A stretch of DNA of 64,000 bases from Phocoena phocoena (taxonomy: Eukaryota; Chordata; Mammalia; Artiodactyla; Phocoenidae). Of the stretch, positions 12,060-24,900 are shown piece after piece. The position numbers and the translations under genes are program-made. Under the pieces are notes generated by a model. That model was not told the DNA's origin. It did not search any database and worked only from the letters and a program-made list of their open reading frames with translations. How positions within the stretch are numbered: position 1 is the first letter of the stretch; each line of letters opens with the position of its first letter. The stretch spans positions 49,865,124 through 49,929,123 of the forward strand of contig NC_089226.1 in the NCBI RefSeq assembly GCF_963924675.1, written 5' to 3'.

Positions 12060-12370
12060 TTTTTTTAATATTGAAATATAGTGAAATATATGTAAGTCTC
12101 AGGTGTACCACAGTGATCCACAATTTTTAAGGGCTATATTCCATTTATACTTATAAAATATGGGCTAGATTCTCTGTGCTGTACAATATATCCTTGTAGC
12201 TTATTTATTTTCTACATAGTAGTTTGTACCTCTTGATCCCCTACTCCTATCTTGCCCCTCCCCCTTCACTCTGGTAACTGCTAGTTCTCTATATTTGTGA
12301 GTCGTTTTCTTTTTTGTTATATTCACTAGTTTATTTTTTAGATTCCACATATAGTGATATCATACAGTAC
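12060..12370 (-). mobile_element. L1 3' fragment, antisense
   Basis: Reverse-complement L1 end: TATTGAAATATAG near its left edge and CTGTGCTGTACAATATATCC. Confidence 0.75.
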
Positions 12371-12626
12371 TTATTAAATTTTTAATATATATAATAATTA
12401 GGTCATTTTTCTCCCCAAAGCTTATTTTACTTTGAGCTGAATAACAAATTCCTTTGTAGTATTTAATGGAACCTAAAAGTTGGATGTTTAAAAATAGGTA
12501 AATTATGTTGAAATCAGAGAACATTGTAAATAGGGTATGAACAATGAAATTTGTAGATTTTAATACAATATTCCTTTTATTTCTTCTCACAAACTTCAAC
12601 TCTTATTTCAAAAGACAGTATTCCAG

Positions 12627-12742
12627 GGACTTCCCTGGCGATCCAGTGGTTAAGACTGCACGTTTCCACTGCAGGGGGCGTGAGTTCGATCCCTGGTCAG
12701 GGAACTAACATCCACATGCTGCACAGTGTGGCCAAAAAAACA
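12627..12742 (+). mobile_element. Short CHR-related SINE
   Basis: TSD AGACAGTATTCCAG (12613-12626) and AGACAATATTCCAG (12743-12756), one mismatch. Confidence 0.93.
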
Positions 12743-13895
12743 AGACAATATTCCAGCTTCCCTGAGGCTTCCTTTAGCTTTCTTTGCTATACTCTCTTGT
12801 GTAGAATAATGGTTCTAGTTCCTAATGATATGTGTTTACTACTTTTCCGTTTTTTTAGGGGGCTAAAATTAGGTGTTGCTGATTTCTAGGTCAGTTGTCA
12901 GATCTGGCCGTTTATTATAACAGAATTAACTACGGAGCTTTTTAAAATTGGGATATAATTGACATAAAACATTAGCTTTGGTGTTTAAAAAGCTATAGAG
13001 CTTCTTAAATATTAGAGGTGTCTCTGAATGAGAATCTACTAAATAAGACTCTCGAGATAAGCAGTCTCTTCTTAGCATTCACTGTGATTCTAATGCACAG
13101 CCAAATTGGGGGGCACACTTCTAAATCAATACCCAACATCTACATCAAACAAAAACTAGGAATTCTCAATTTCAACTGCAAATACCTATGAACATCTCAG
13201 AGAAATACTGTCCCTCCGCCATTACAACTAAGTCCTTTTGTGCTATTGATGGTATCTCCTTCTAGCTCTGAGACTGACTTACCAGTCATCTGTTTTCAAT
13301 CTTTCTCCAACAAGTTCCTTTTAAACCTAAGTGCTAACATCTTTGTTCAACTACAATTAAATCTCTCCAGTTAAGTTTCAGAGATGAGCAGCTTTTATTA
13401 TTTTGTCCCCTCTCACCCATACTCAACTCTTCTTCAGTCAATAGGGGATACGTCTTAATTTTTCCGTATTTCGTAACTTTGTTGACTACCTATTTAAAAA
13501 AAATTTTTTCCCATTGGTTTTATTTTACTTCTTTAATTGTGCTTATTTTTCACCTCCCCACCTATAAGTCTTTAAATGTTTCCCAAATACCCTTGGTACA
13601 CTTGTAGGTTTGAATGTTGCCTTCCTCTTGATTGTGACATACTTTTAATCATTTGGTAAAAGCTATGGATGGTCTTCCCCAAAAAAGGCACAACAGGAAG
13701 TTTTGCCTACATTTTTAGATTCAGACCCCAGCATTTCTTCCATGATATTGTTCATGTATGTTCATATATTGGGGCATCACATAATGTGTTTCTCTCTCTT
13801 AAATTCATTGGACACGTTTTCTCACTCGACCTCTCTGTAGCATTTGCTAATCTCTTTAAATTTTTGTTCACTTGATTCTTTAAAAACAAAGGCCA

Positions 13896-14095
13896 GGGCT
13901 TCCCTGGTGGCGCAGTGGTTGAGAGTCCGCCCGCTGATGCAGGGGACACGGGTTCGTGCCCCGGTCCGGGAAGATCCCACATGCTGCAGAGCAGCTGGGC
14001 CCGTGAGCCATGGCCGCTGAGCCTGCGCATCCGGAGCCTGTGCTCCGCAACGGGAGAGGCCACAACAGTGAGAGGCCCGTGTACCGCAAAAAAAA
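13896..14095 (+). mobile_element. CHR-type SINE
   Basis: Full-length with A box (GGCGCAGTGGTTGAG), B box (GGTTCGTGCC) and poly(A); flanked by AAAGGCCA. Confidence 0.95.
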
Positions 14096-14459
14096 AAAGG
14101 CCAACCTTAGATGCATAAAGGATATCACCTCTGTTTAAAATTTCTAGTGGCTGCTGTGGTCATCAGTATAATACACAGTCCTCAGCATGACCAAGAAGAC
14201 TCGTTCTATTCAACATTACTGGGTTTTAACCATATAAAAACACATGAAGTGTTTTCGAGCCTTCAATTTTGCTGCTTATTCTTCATAGATACCCTTGCCT
14301 CCTACCAGTGTGGACACCACTTCAATTTATCCTCCAAGACTCAAATACCACCACCTCTATAAAGTCTTCCTTAACCAACCTCCAGGTAGTCTGGTGTGCC
14401 TATTAGGGTATTTTTGTAAATTGCAGGAATATTATGGAATGAAATGAAGCAAAGCCAGG

Positions 14460-14620
14460 TTCTCATTCTTGTTTTACAATTTTATAAGTGAATGATTCAA
14501 TTTCATCTGTAAACTGGGGATACCACCTACCATTTAGAATTATTTGTAAGTATCAGAGGAAATCTATGTAAAGAGTTTGCCAATGCCTACCATATAGTAA
14601 GTGCTCAACACATTTCATTG
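14460..14620 (+). repeat. MIR fragment
   Basis: ATCTGTAAACTGGGGATACC and CATATAGTAAGTGCTCAACA. Confidence 0.75.
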
Positions 14621-14789
14621 TCTTATATGCCTGTCTCCTCCAACAGATGGCAGAAAAGATTAATCTTGCATCTCAGAGTGCCTGGCTCATTGCAGGTGCC
14701 TCATTCATGTTTTCAAGAACAGAGTGATGAAAGATATAGGAAAAAGAAGTCACTTTCTAAAGGCACTTAAGAAATAAAAGAGATACAAA

Positions 14790-15702
14790 CTGGAGTTTCA
14801 TCATTCTATTTATTACATGTATGAATATTAACATCTCATGGCATCCATCTAATTCAGTCAAAACCAACAAAGGAAAAAAGGTTAAACCATGTTTCAAATT
14901 AACATTCTTACAGATCCCCCTGTAACTTAAAATAGAAATATGTTCATCTGCATTAAGTTATTTGACAAATTTGAAAAATGTCCTTTAAAAAAAATCACCT
15001 TTAGTACTTAAATATATTTGTTAATCATTTGATGGCATCAGTGTCCAAGTTCAAGAATAAAAGTTGCTTCATTAGATACTTTTCAAAAATGGATATCTGG
15101 ATGGTTCTCTATAGCTGGAGATATATATATATATGCAATTATGTCCTGTTCCATTTAAAAAATTTTTTCAAATCTGGCTTTTCAATTTGAGAAAAGTCCT
15201 GCAGTGCTCTCACAACCCCCTTTTGAAGGATAAAACTAACTCAGACTTTGCTTCTTTAATCATGGGAAGCTGCTGGAAAAAAATCTTATGTTGAAATTGC
15301 TGTTTAATTCCATTTTCACCCAATAAAAAGTACAGAAACACTGTCTTTATTTGATGGTGTGCATAAATATTACACTCCATGGATAGCAAAAATATTTTTT
15401 TATTTATAATTTACAGTTTCACAAGTGAAAATCGTACATTTTTACACATACAATTTCATTTTGTTAAATTTGCACACATCTACAGAACTTTCACACAACA
15501 AGCACCTGAAACTGTGCAGGCAGTAGGAAATGCAAATACTAAAATGTATTTATTAACCAAATGATAGCTGAAGGCCCTGCCTCAGCTAGACAATTTATAT
15601 AGATATGTCTGTATATACATAAAAAATTCTTCACCTTCTAGATTTCAACAGCAGCTTTTTTTTTTTCTTAAAAAAAAGAAAAACATACCTTTCTCATTTT
15701 AC
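14790..15702 (-). other. PCF11: PCF11 3' untranslated region (predicted)
   Basis: About 0.9 kb of A/T-rich sequence after the stop codon, without SINE insertions. The extent is inferred from the distal polyadenylation signal at 14809-14814; earlier AATAAA signals on the minus strand are at 15549-15554, 15399-15404 and 15346-15351, so shorter forms are possible. Confidence 0.7.
14809..14814 (-). terminator. PCF11: Candidate distal polyadenylation signal of PCF11
   Basis: AATAAA on the minus strand, followed 15-45 nt later by a T/GT-rich tract (TTTGTATCTCTTTTATTTC) suitable as a downstream element. It is the last strong signal before the repeat-rich intergenic DNA. Confidence 0.6.
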
Positions 15703-15918
15703 TTAAACTGACTCGACTGTGTCATTTTCTGTTTTAATTTCAGTGGCTGTTGCTATGTTTTCCTCTGTACAAGCTGGTGGAGTATCAATCCGTTCTTCCT
15801 TAACTTTGGGACTTTCACAGGGTTCCTGCAATTCGTTTTTAACAATGTTCAACATAATGTTCAAGGGATTTTCAACTGGTGTCTTGCTGGGAGATGGTGT
15901 ACAATCAAATGAAGATGT
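15703..15918 (-). CDS. PCF11: PCF11 coding exon 16 (stop codon)
   Basis: 71 codons plus TAA at 15705-15703. Begins [14 protein letters not shown], contains [13 protein letters not shown] and ends in an acidic tail NDTVESV. Acceptor TTTTGTAG. Confidence 0.97.
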   Translation of the reverse strand, partial: TSSFDCTPSPSKTPVENPLNIMLNIVKNELQEPCESPKVKEERIDTPPACTEENIATATEIKTENDTVESV

Positions 15919-18900
15919 CTACAAAATGAAAAACCCTTTAAGTACTGATTAAAGTTCACAAATATCACATTAAGTGACACTTAGTTTTATAAGACCCTTG
16001 TATGGGCAAAGAAACAAATATATACCAAACACAATTGAAAACCCTGCTTTCCCACAAAACATGCCATAAAGGCAGCCAATTAATAAAATGTATATTGAGG
16101 GACTTCCCTGGTGGCGCAGTGGTTAAGAGTCCGCACTCCCAATGCAGGGGGCCTGGGTTCGATCCCTGGTCAGGGAACTAGATCCCACACGCATGCCGCA
16201 ACTAAGAGTCCACATGCCACAACTAAGGAGCCAGCGAGCCGCAACTAAGGAGCCTGCTGGTTCAATGAAGGAGCACACATGCTGCAACGAAGGAGACCGC
16301 CTGCTGCAACTAAGACCTAGCACAACCAACTAAATAAAATAAATATAAATAAATAAAATGTATATTGAGCATTTGATATGTGCTCAGCAATGAGCTATGG
16401 TAAGAAGAGCAGTAATATAATGACAAAAGAAGCTGATTCAATGATTAGACACGTTTCTATATTTAAATCCCAATATAACCCCCTACATATATCCTGGGAT
16501 TTGTTGCTCCTAATTTCAAATACCCTAAGGATTTTTTTTTCTTTTTTCCAGTACGCGGGCCTCTCACTGTTGTGGCCTCTCCCGTTGTGGAGCACAGGCT
16601 CCGAATGCGCAGGCTCAGCAGGCATGGCTCACGGGCCCAGCCACTCTACAGCATGTGGGATCTTCCAGGACCGGGGCACGAACCCATATCCCCTGCATCG
16701 GCAGGCGGACTCTCAACCACTGCACCACCAGGGAAGCCCTACCCTAAGGATTTTTTAAAAATCCCTCAAAACCATCAAAACACCCTACAAACTCTAATCT
16801 TTTGATGACCTAAGTATATCTTCCAAACTGCCCCTTGAACTTGTGAAACAAATATTTGACAGTTAAGATGTTCCACTGTTTGGTTTTAAAAAAAAGTGGT
16901 CACTCTACAAATATGAAAATTTGAATTTCCAAGGTCAAGAGACTGATTTTTTTTTGTACTTCATGTATGATAATTTAAAAATTATTCCTATATTACATGG
17001 CCGAGTGGAGTAAGCAGTAAATGCTACCTGTAACTTATAGAAAATTATTCCCATCATGAACCTTCTCATTCTCTAGGCCTAGTACTCTAGTAGAAGACAT
17101 CAAGATTCAAATGAAGAGAATGCAAGGAATGATACAAAAATTTCAAAATTTAAATCAGACCCTATCAATCTAGCACCAATATTTTGTGAACAACCTAAAT
17201 GCTACATCAAAACTAAGACAGCTCAACACATCAAGATTAAAATAAAAATATTGCCCAGATGCAAAAAAAACTGAAAATAAAATTTATCAATGTAAAGGAG
17301 AACAAACAGTAACCAAAAAGAACTTACATTTTGATAATCTTCATAACATGACGGATGATAAATCTGAAGCAAAAACAAAAAAGTAAGTTAAGTATTCACA
17401 TGCATATTCATTTGTAATGGACTATTCTGGTATGATTTTCTTTTAAAATTTAAACCAGAGATAAACTATCTTTGGAAAGGCAACAAAAAATCATTTGGTC
17501 ACAAAAACGGATAAAAACAAAATTTTCATCCTGATTTCCCTTAAAACTTCCTTTATATATTTAAGTAGATAACATGGTATGTTAAGACAGAAACAGTTTT
17601 GATGATGAAATATAAATTCAGAATCAAAATAGTGTGGTTAGGCAGAAAGAAGACTAACTAGACTCAGAAGATCTAGTCCTGGATTTATCATTAACTAGTT
17701 ACGCAACCTTTTTTATAAAATGAGTACAGGACCAGATGATTGCTAAAATGCCTTCCAACTCACACACTCTGACTCTCTAAAGTCCAATACCTTAGAAATA
17801 CCACTTCTATTAAAAACCAAAATAAAATGCAATTAACACTTTTCTTTCAAAGTAGTGAGCTACCCCTATAAAAACTTTTTTTAAAAAATCTTAATACTTC
17901 CTTTTAAAGTACTTCATAAAGAGCTGAAAATTACCTTTCCATCTACTCTAATAGCATTTTTTAAATGCCACTCCTCCTCTTCTTCATCCCAGTACTGTTC
18001 AAATTGTTCTTGACAAATTTCACAACTCTAAAATAGAACCATATAAAAATGAAGTTTACATAATAGAACACAATGCCATTAAGTAAAAATACAGAAACAT
18101 TTTGTTAAGTGGAGAAAGGAATTTAAGAGTTTTCTGAAAATTTAAACAATGTTCAAATATATAATACAAAGTAAGATCTAAGGATTTCGCATTCTTCCAT
18201 GCAAAAATAATTAACATTTCACAGCTCTTGGTCACAGATAAATATGTAGTAACTACAGTGGTTATGAAACCCGAAGCCAGATAACAAGAATAACATTGAA
18301 GAGTAAAGCTTACAAGTCTCAAAATCATTAAAAGAGGGATGTAAATAAAGTTATATTTATAATTATTTACTTAAAGGAAGTGAAAGGCATGACCAGAGGT
18401 ATAAAATTGAACATTGTTCTTTTACCTCAACTGCTCCTGCTGGTCCAGCAGGTACACTTTGGAACTCCTTTTCTTTAGCAGCCTCCTGAGTTTTGAGCAC
18501 GACTTCTTCGTGCACCTTTTCAAAAAACTGGCTCTTTGCACGTTCTTCCAGATCAGCTATTTCCTCAAATTCTATCCAGTCCTTAAAAAGAGTTAATTTA
18601 AAAAGAGTATATTCATTTGTTTCTAGACTCTTACTGAACACCTTCAATACAATGCCATTTAAATATAAGAGTACTTTCTTCTACAATATGCTTTAATATT
18701 GATTTAGAATTATACCATCTTTTTGAGTCCCATAACTAATAGACAACATAAAGCAACTAATGAACAATTAAGATCTTAACCTTTACATTCCTTTAACTCT
18801 AGAATTACAACTACTAATGTAAATAAGATAAATTTCATGCACAATTTTTTACCAAAAAAAATCAGTCATAGAACCCTGGAATTTTAGAACTAGAAGAAAC

Positions 18901-21900
18901 CTGTGTTCTACTCTTAATTTCAACAAAAAACAAATACATACTCTTCACATTTTTTTAAATTAAAAAAACCTTTTATATTCTAAGGGTCAAATTTTACTCA
19001 AAAAATTCACTAGTTAGTGCTCAGCAGTTACCTAAACTAATATACTTTTGAATGATATAATTTAAAGGCTAAAAGATAGTTCAGAGGCACATGAATTACT
19101 TACTGTTAAACTGTAGTACCAACGTCTATGAGTGACTTTTCTGCTTACATCTTTTTCAGTTCTATTTTGTCGATAATGCCAGTCCAAGTGATCTGCATAT
19201 ACATCTGTCTGTGATGTTGTAAACCTCATTCCACAAGAGTAACACTGAATACCAGTATACAGTCGATTTATAACACTATCATAACGTCTGTTTTGAAAAA
19301 TACAGAAATAATCTTTAGTTCTGATACTGTGGCTGACTTAATGGCCTTAAAAAAAAAGGCAATTATAAGTACTTCAGTTTTCCATATTTTGATAATGGTG
19401 AAGCCATTATTATGTTAACAAAATAATGTTTCAGCCAACAGCTGGCTGAAAGAATTAATATCCAAAGATCAATAATATTCTCTAGTAATGTGTCAGTGAC
19501 TCTCTTTACCTTAACTTTGGTTAATTTTGGAACATGGTGTCTACCCTCTTATCAATAGGCCTGGCCCAGTTACTTATTTCCTTCTAGCTAATAATGGAAT
19601 GATCATCTGCTAACTAATAAGGCAATAGTTGGCCTGTTCTTAGAGTAATGTCAATATCAGGGTGGATATGGCAAAACAATTAGATTTCACCTCTCCAGAT
19701 CTTCGCGGTTTTAAATAACTAAACTGTCCCACCCTGATGTAAAGAATACTGAAAGAGGTACAGAAGAAATAATAATAGTATGGGTAACTAAAAAGAAAAA
19801 GTAGAAGACTAGTGGGAAACTGAAGTCAGCAATAATCAGTTTTTTTAAATTCTGGGCTCCTTATCTGGAAAGAAATAGGTATGCAGAATAACTAAGTGAA
19901 CAAACAGGGCAGTTATTAACTCCAGAAATTTTTTTTAAATAGTAGAATAAAGCAAAGCACAGTACATAGTACTTTGTATACCAGAAAACAAAATATTTAG
20001 TCATAATATTAATACTGAATAAAAATTTAATGATAAATGGCTTTATAACTATATGGAGGAGAGTTGGGAGGACAGTAAAAGAGGTACCTAAATCTTCGCT
20101 TTCAGGAAGTCAATAAATTGTCTAAATGGGATAAATCAAGAAATGTAATAAATCAGAAAACTGTATTTTTTGTGGCCGCTCCCGTTGCGGAGCACAGGCT
20201 CCGGACGCACAGGCTCAGTGGCCACGGCTCACAGGCCTAGCCACTCTGCGGCATGTGGGATCCTCCCGGACCAGGGCACGAACCCATGTCCCCTGCATCA
20301 TTAGGCGGACTCTCAACCACTGTGCCACCAGGGAAGCCCAGAAAACTATGTATCTTTTAAGAAATAAAAAAGTAAATGCCAAGAACCATAGATAAAAGAG
20401 TTAAAAAATGGTTGCCTTCAGGTAAAAAGTAGTACTAGGAAAAAGGCATGCCATCTTTTATTATAAGCTTTTACTTTAAGACTTTCATTATAAAGTTTTA
20501 ACTATGTGAAAAGTATCACTTTGAAAAACACTGTCTTTAAAAGGGTGAAACCCGTATAGCACAGGAGACTACACTCAGTGTTTTATAATAAAAGAATCTG
20601 AAAAAGTGTATATTGATATTCTTATATATATATATATAAAACAATCACTTTGCTGTACACCTGAAACTAACACATTGTAAATAAATTATGCTTCAATTTA
20701 AAAAAAAAAGATGAAACCCATTAGCTGTTCTATTATTTTTTAAAATACTCATAACAATATAATGGATCCATAAAGCAACTGTAAATGTTTTTTATATAAT
20801 ATAGGCAATAAAAATTTATGAAAATATATGCACCAAATGTTAACACTGGTTATCAGTAAAGTGGAAATTGTAGGTAATTTTATTTTCTTGATTTTATTCA
20901 TTTGCATTTTCTATAAAATGAAAAAAATTTTTATTTCTTAAATACTAGACTACAAAAACCTCATTTTCTTAACTTCAAAGGCATGAGAATATCAATACAG
21001 AAAAAACAGTGATGATTAAGGGAAAATAGAGATAAAAAGGAAAACATGAGTGATTACTAATACCTAATCCTTAAACTCCCTAAACTTGCTATACTAAACA
21101 GAGATAATAAAAAACAGAAATTTGGGGGTAGACTTTTGGCCTAAATACGTGGGCAGCAAACATATTTGAAATGAAGATAATAGGCTTCCTTAAGTTTATG
21201 TTATGTATATTTTACCACATTAAAAAAGGGAAAACAGGCTTCCTAAATTTTAAAAACAATGAGGGGTAAGACGAATAGCACTAGTGATAATATCCACTGT
21301 TATTAAAGTCACCGTCCCTTTTACCTTAGAAAATTAGATTACATACTGTTTCAATTCTTCAATTGTAAAATTGGTAAGATCTGGAACGTCTTGATCTTCA
21401 TTTTGATCTTCTTCCTCCTCAGCAGGGGGCTGAGCAGCAACTTCATTTACTTCTTCAATTGAAAAGAAACACAACAAATATCTCAAAACCAGTGTCCATG
21501 TATTCTTTATAGGGGAACGCTATAGTGTTAGAAGCATATGGAGAGCCCCATCTTGCCTATTCAGTGCTCCTGATCTTAGGTTTTACTGGCAAGGAACCTA
21601 ATACAATTCTTTATTTTGATAAGTGATATTAGGTCTGGTCTCTTAAAAGTCAATCTTCATGAAATTCATCAATATTCTAATTATTTAATTATAAATAAGC
21701 TAAAATAATACAGAATAACTAGAAAAAGTCTGCACATGGTGTTTGCAGGCATGTTAGTTAACTGAAACAATGTCCACTATAAGGCTAACAGTTCCTTGTT
21801 AGAAAAATTTTTTTTTATTTCATTATAAACCAGTTATATAAGTATACCTAAGAATTCAACATTGTAAGAAATTTTAGCATAGAACACATCATTGTATATC

Positions 21901-24900
21901 ATACATCTTTATAACTTAATAAAGCTTTGTGTAGATGAATTACAGAACCATACTTACGTGTTGTAGCTGAATCAGGCTGGGACAATTTGAGAATTCCTGT
22001 TTTTAGCAGTTTTGAAAACAATTCATTTACATCCACCTGACTGAGATGATTATCAGGATATCCCTTAGGAAGGACACCTTTAAAAAAATAACACTCTTAA
22101 AATAAAAGTAGAACTTAAAGATGCAAATTATACTACGGATTTTTAAAGTTTTCTTCAAGATATCCTATCAACATTAAACTTAATAAAATCTTGTTAAGAT
22201 CAGTGTAATTACCAAAAGCTCCCAAAAGTGAACTTTGCATTTACATCAGCAAATCATAACCTCTTAAAAATATATTCTAAGACGAATACTGAAACCCACT
22301 AATACTTTATACAGGCATACGTGTTACCTTAAAAAACCAGTATTACCCACTGTTGCCCAATTAAATCCATGCCAAAGAAAAGCATAATACTGAGGGCAGA
22401 GAGCTTCATGCTCCCTTCTATGCAATGCAGCACCACACCTCTAGGTCCAACTTTTCACCCTTCCAATTCTCTATTCTTCACCTAACCATATTGGCAAAGG
22501 TCGTTTTGCATAGATGAAGTAGGCTACCATCTCTCAGCACAGGTTTCTAGGGGAAAAAAATACCCAGAGCCTAAATGGAAGTACTCCTGCCCAGCCCCCC
22601 AGCTCCCCCACCTTCCCATAACTACCCAAGGGAACTAATGCAGGGAGATGAGCCATGTGGCTCAGAATATACCTGCCCCTCTGACCCTTGCTCAATTACT
22701 GCCCTTGCAAAGCAGTTCAGGCTGTTGCTGAAAAGGTGTCAGGCTTACTAAAGCTTCAAAAATCTGAATAAATGAAACAAGGATAACAATCTTTTCCTTA
22801 AGCTCACTGGTGAGGAATCAATCCAATTCCATATTTTGCTAAGCACTAATTTAAAAATTACAATTCTTTAACTCAACTATAAAAACAGAATTTTAATATA
22901 TTTGTATGTCACTACTATGCATCTTATTTACCACACCTCTAGAAAAAAGTTCTGAATCACTAAAAATTCCTCTTAATGGCAGAAACTCAATTTGCATCCA
23001 CAATACAATACATAATCTCTGCCCTTAACCACTGCATACTCTTTACACTTAGCACAGTGCCTTGTATACAACAGGCTAATTAATGTCTGTTGAAATGAAA
23101 TGTCTGACTACATGAATGAATAAATCAACCTCAACGATCAATTACAACAGCCACTTCACACAATAGTTTAACATTTACCTTTCATTAGAATTAGCTATTT
23201 ATATGTCTAAGAATCATAACTAGCTAATCACATGTCTTCCAGCAGTCAAGTTTAGTGATCAAGAGCATGAACTATGAAAAAAAAAAAAAGAGCATGAACT
23301 ATGGAACCAGACTCCTGCGATTCTAACTAGAAATTCCACTTTCTAGTTGTGTGACATGATCAAGTTACTTATCTGTGTCTGTTCCCTTTACCTATAAAAG
23401 GGTAATAATAATTGTTCCTACCTAAGGTTGTTATGAGGATTAAATGAATTAATATTTGTAAAGCACTGAGGTGTTTGGCAGTATATATAATATTTGTTTA
23501 AAGAAAAACAGTCAAAGTGAAATAAGACAGAGAAAGACAAATACTGTATGATATCACTTAGACATGGAATCTAAAAAATACAACTAGCGAATATTACAAA
23601 AAAGAGGTAGACACACAAAGAACAAGAACATACTAGTGGTTACCAGTGGGAAGAGGGAAGAAGGTAGGAACAATATAAATATAGGGGTAAGGGATTAAGA
23701 GGTACAAACTATTAGGTATAAAATAAACTCAACGATATACTGTATAACACAGGGAATATAGTCAATATTTTATAGTAACTATAAACCAAACAAAAGCTTT
23801 AAAAATTGTGAATCACTGTATTGTACACCTATAACATATAATTTTAAAAAAACCACACAGAAGAAAAAAATTTTTTAAAGCCTCCTAGAGTAATGGAAAT
23901 AAAAACAAAAATAAACAAATGGGACCTAATGAAACTTAAAAGCTTTTGTACAGCAAAGGAAACCATAAACAAGACAAAAAGACAACCCTCAGAATGGGAG
24001 AAAATATTTGCAAACAAAGCAACTGACAAAGGATTAATCTCCAAAATACAGAAGCAGCTCATACAGCTCAGTATCAAAAAACAAACAACCCAATCCAAAA
24101 ATGGGTGGAAGACCTAAATAAGACATTTATCCAAAGAAGATATACAGATTGCCAACAAACTCATGAAAAGATGCTCAACATCACTAATCATTAGAGAAGC
24201 GCAAATCAAAATCACAATGAGGTATCACCTCACACCAGTCAGAATAGCCATCACCAAAAAAATCTACAAACAATAAATGCTGGAGAGGGTGTGGAGAAAA
24301 GGGAACCTTCCTGCACTGCTGTTGGGAATGTAAATTGATATAGCCAGTATGGAGGTTCCTTAAAAAACTAAAAATAGAACTACCATATGACCCAGCAATC
24401 CCACTACTGGGCACATACCCTGAGAAAACCATAATTCAAAGAGACATGTACCACAGTGTTCATTGCAGCACTATTTACAATAGACAGGACATGGAAGCAA
24501 CCTAAATGTCCATCGACAGATGAATGGATAAAGAAGATGTGGCACATATATACAATGGAATATTACTCCGCCATAAAAAGGAACAAAATTGAGTTATTTG
24601 TAACGAGATGGATGGACTTAGAACCTGTCATACAGAGTGAAGTAAGTCAAAAAGAGAAAAATAAATACCATATGCTAACGCACATAGATGGAATCTAAAA
24701 GAACAGTACTGATGAACCTAGTGGCAGGGCAGGAATGAAGACACAGACGTAGAGAATGGACTTGAAGACATAGGGTGGGAAGGGGAAGCTGGGACGAAGT
24801 GAGAGAGTAGCAGTGACATATATACACTACCAAATGTAAAATGGCTGGCTAGTGGGAAGCTGCTGCATAGCACAGGGAGATCAGCTTGATGCGTTGTGAA

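Larger units (their letters stand above)
8300..14789. other. ANKRD42-PCF11 intergenic region
   Basis: 6.5 kb between the ANKRD42 promoter and the PCF11 3' end. It holds MIR and L2 fragments, five SINE insertions and an L1 piece. No gene recognised; bases 11180-12050 and 12760-13890 are unassigned apart from a short L1-like piece near 12940. Confidence 0.7.
15919..17327 (-). other. PCF11 intron 15
   Basis: 1.4 kb with two well-preserved SINEs in opposite orientation (16100-16351 plus, 16537-16739 minus), both with long TSDs. Confidence 0.75.
19288..21346 (-). other. PCF11 intron 11
   Basis: 2.1 kb with a 3'-truncated SINE (20167-20338), an L1 3' end (about 20540-20710) and unassigned A/T-rich sequence. 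Confidence 0.65.

Noticed and set aside
13896..13970. tRNA gene candidates from A- and B-box matches
   Set aside because: The boxes belong to SINE heads; no cloverleaf with anticodon arm and intact acceptor stem.
23893..24698. Possible reverse-transcriptase gene
   Set aside because: Only the broken C-terminal part of L1 ORF2 in a 5'-truncated copy; not a functional gene.
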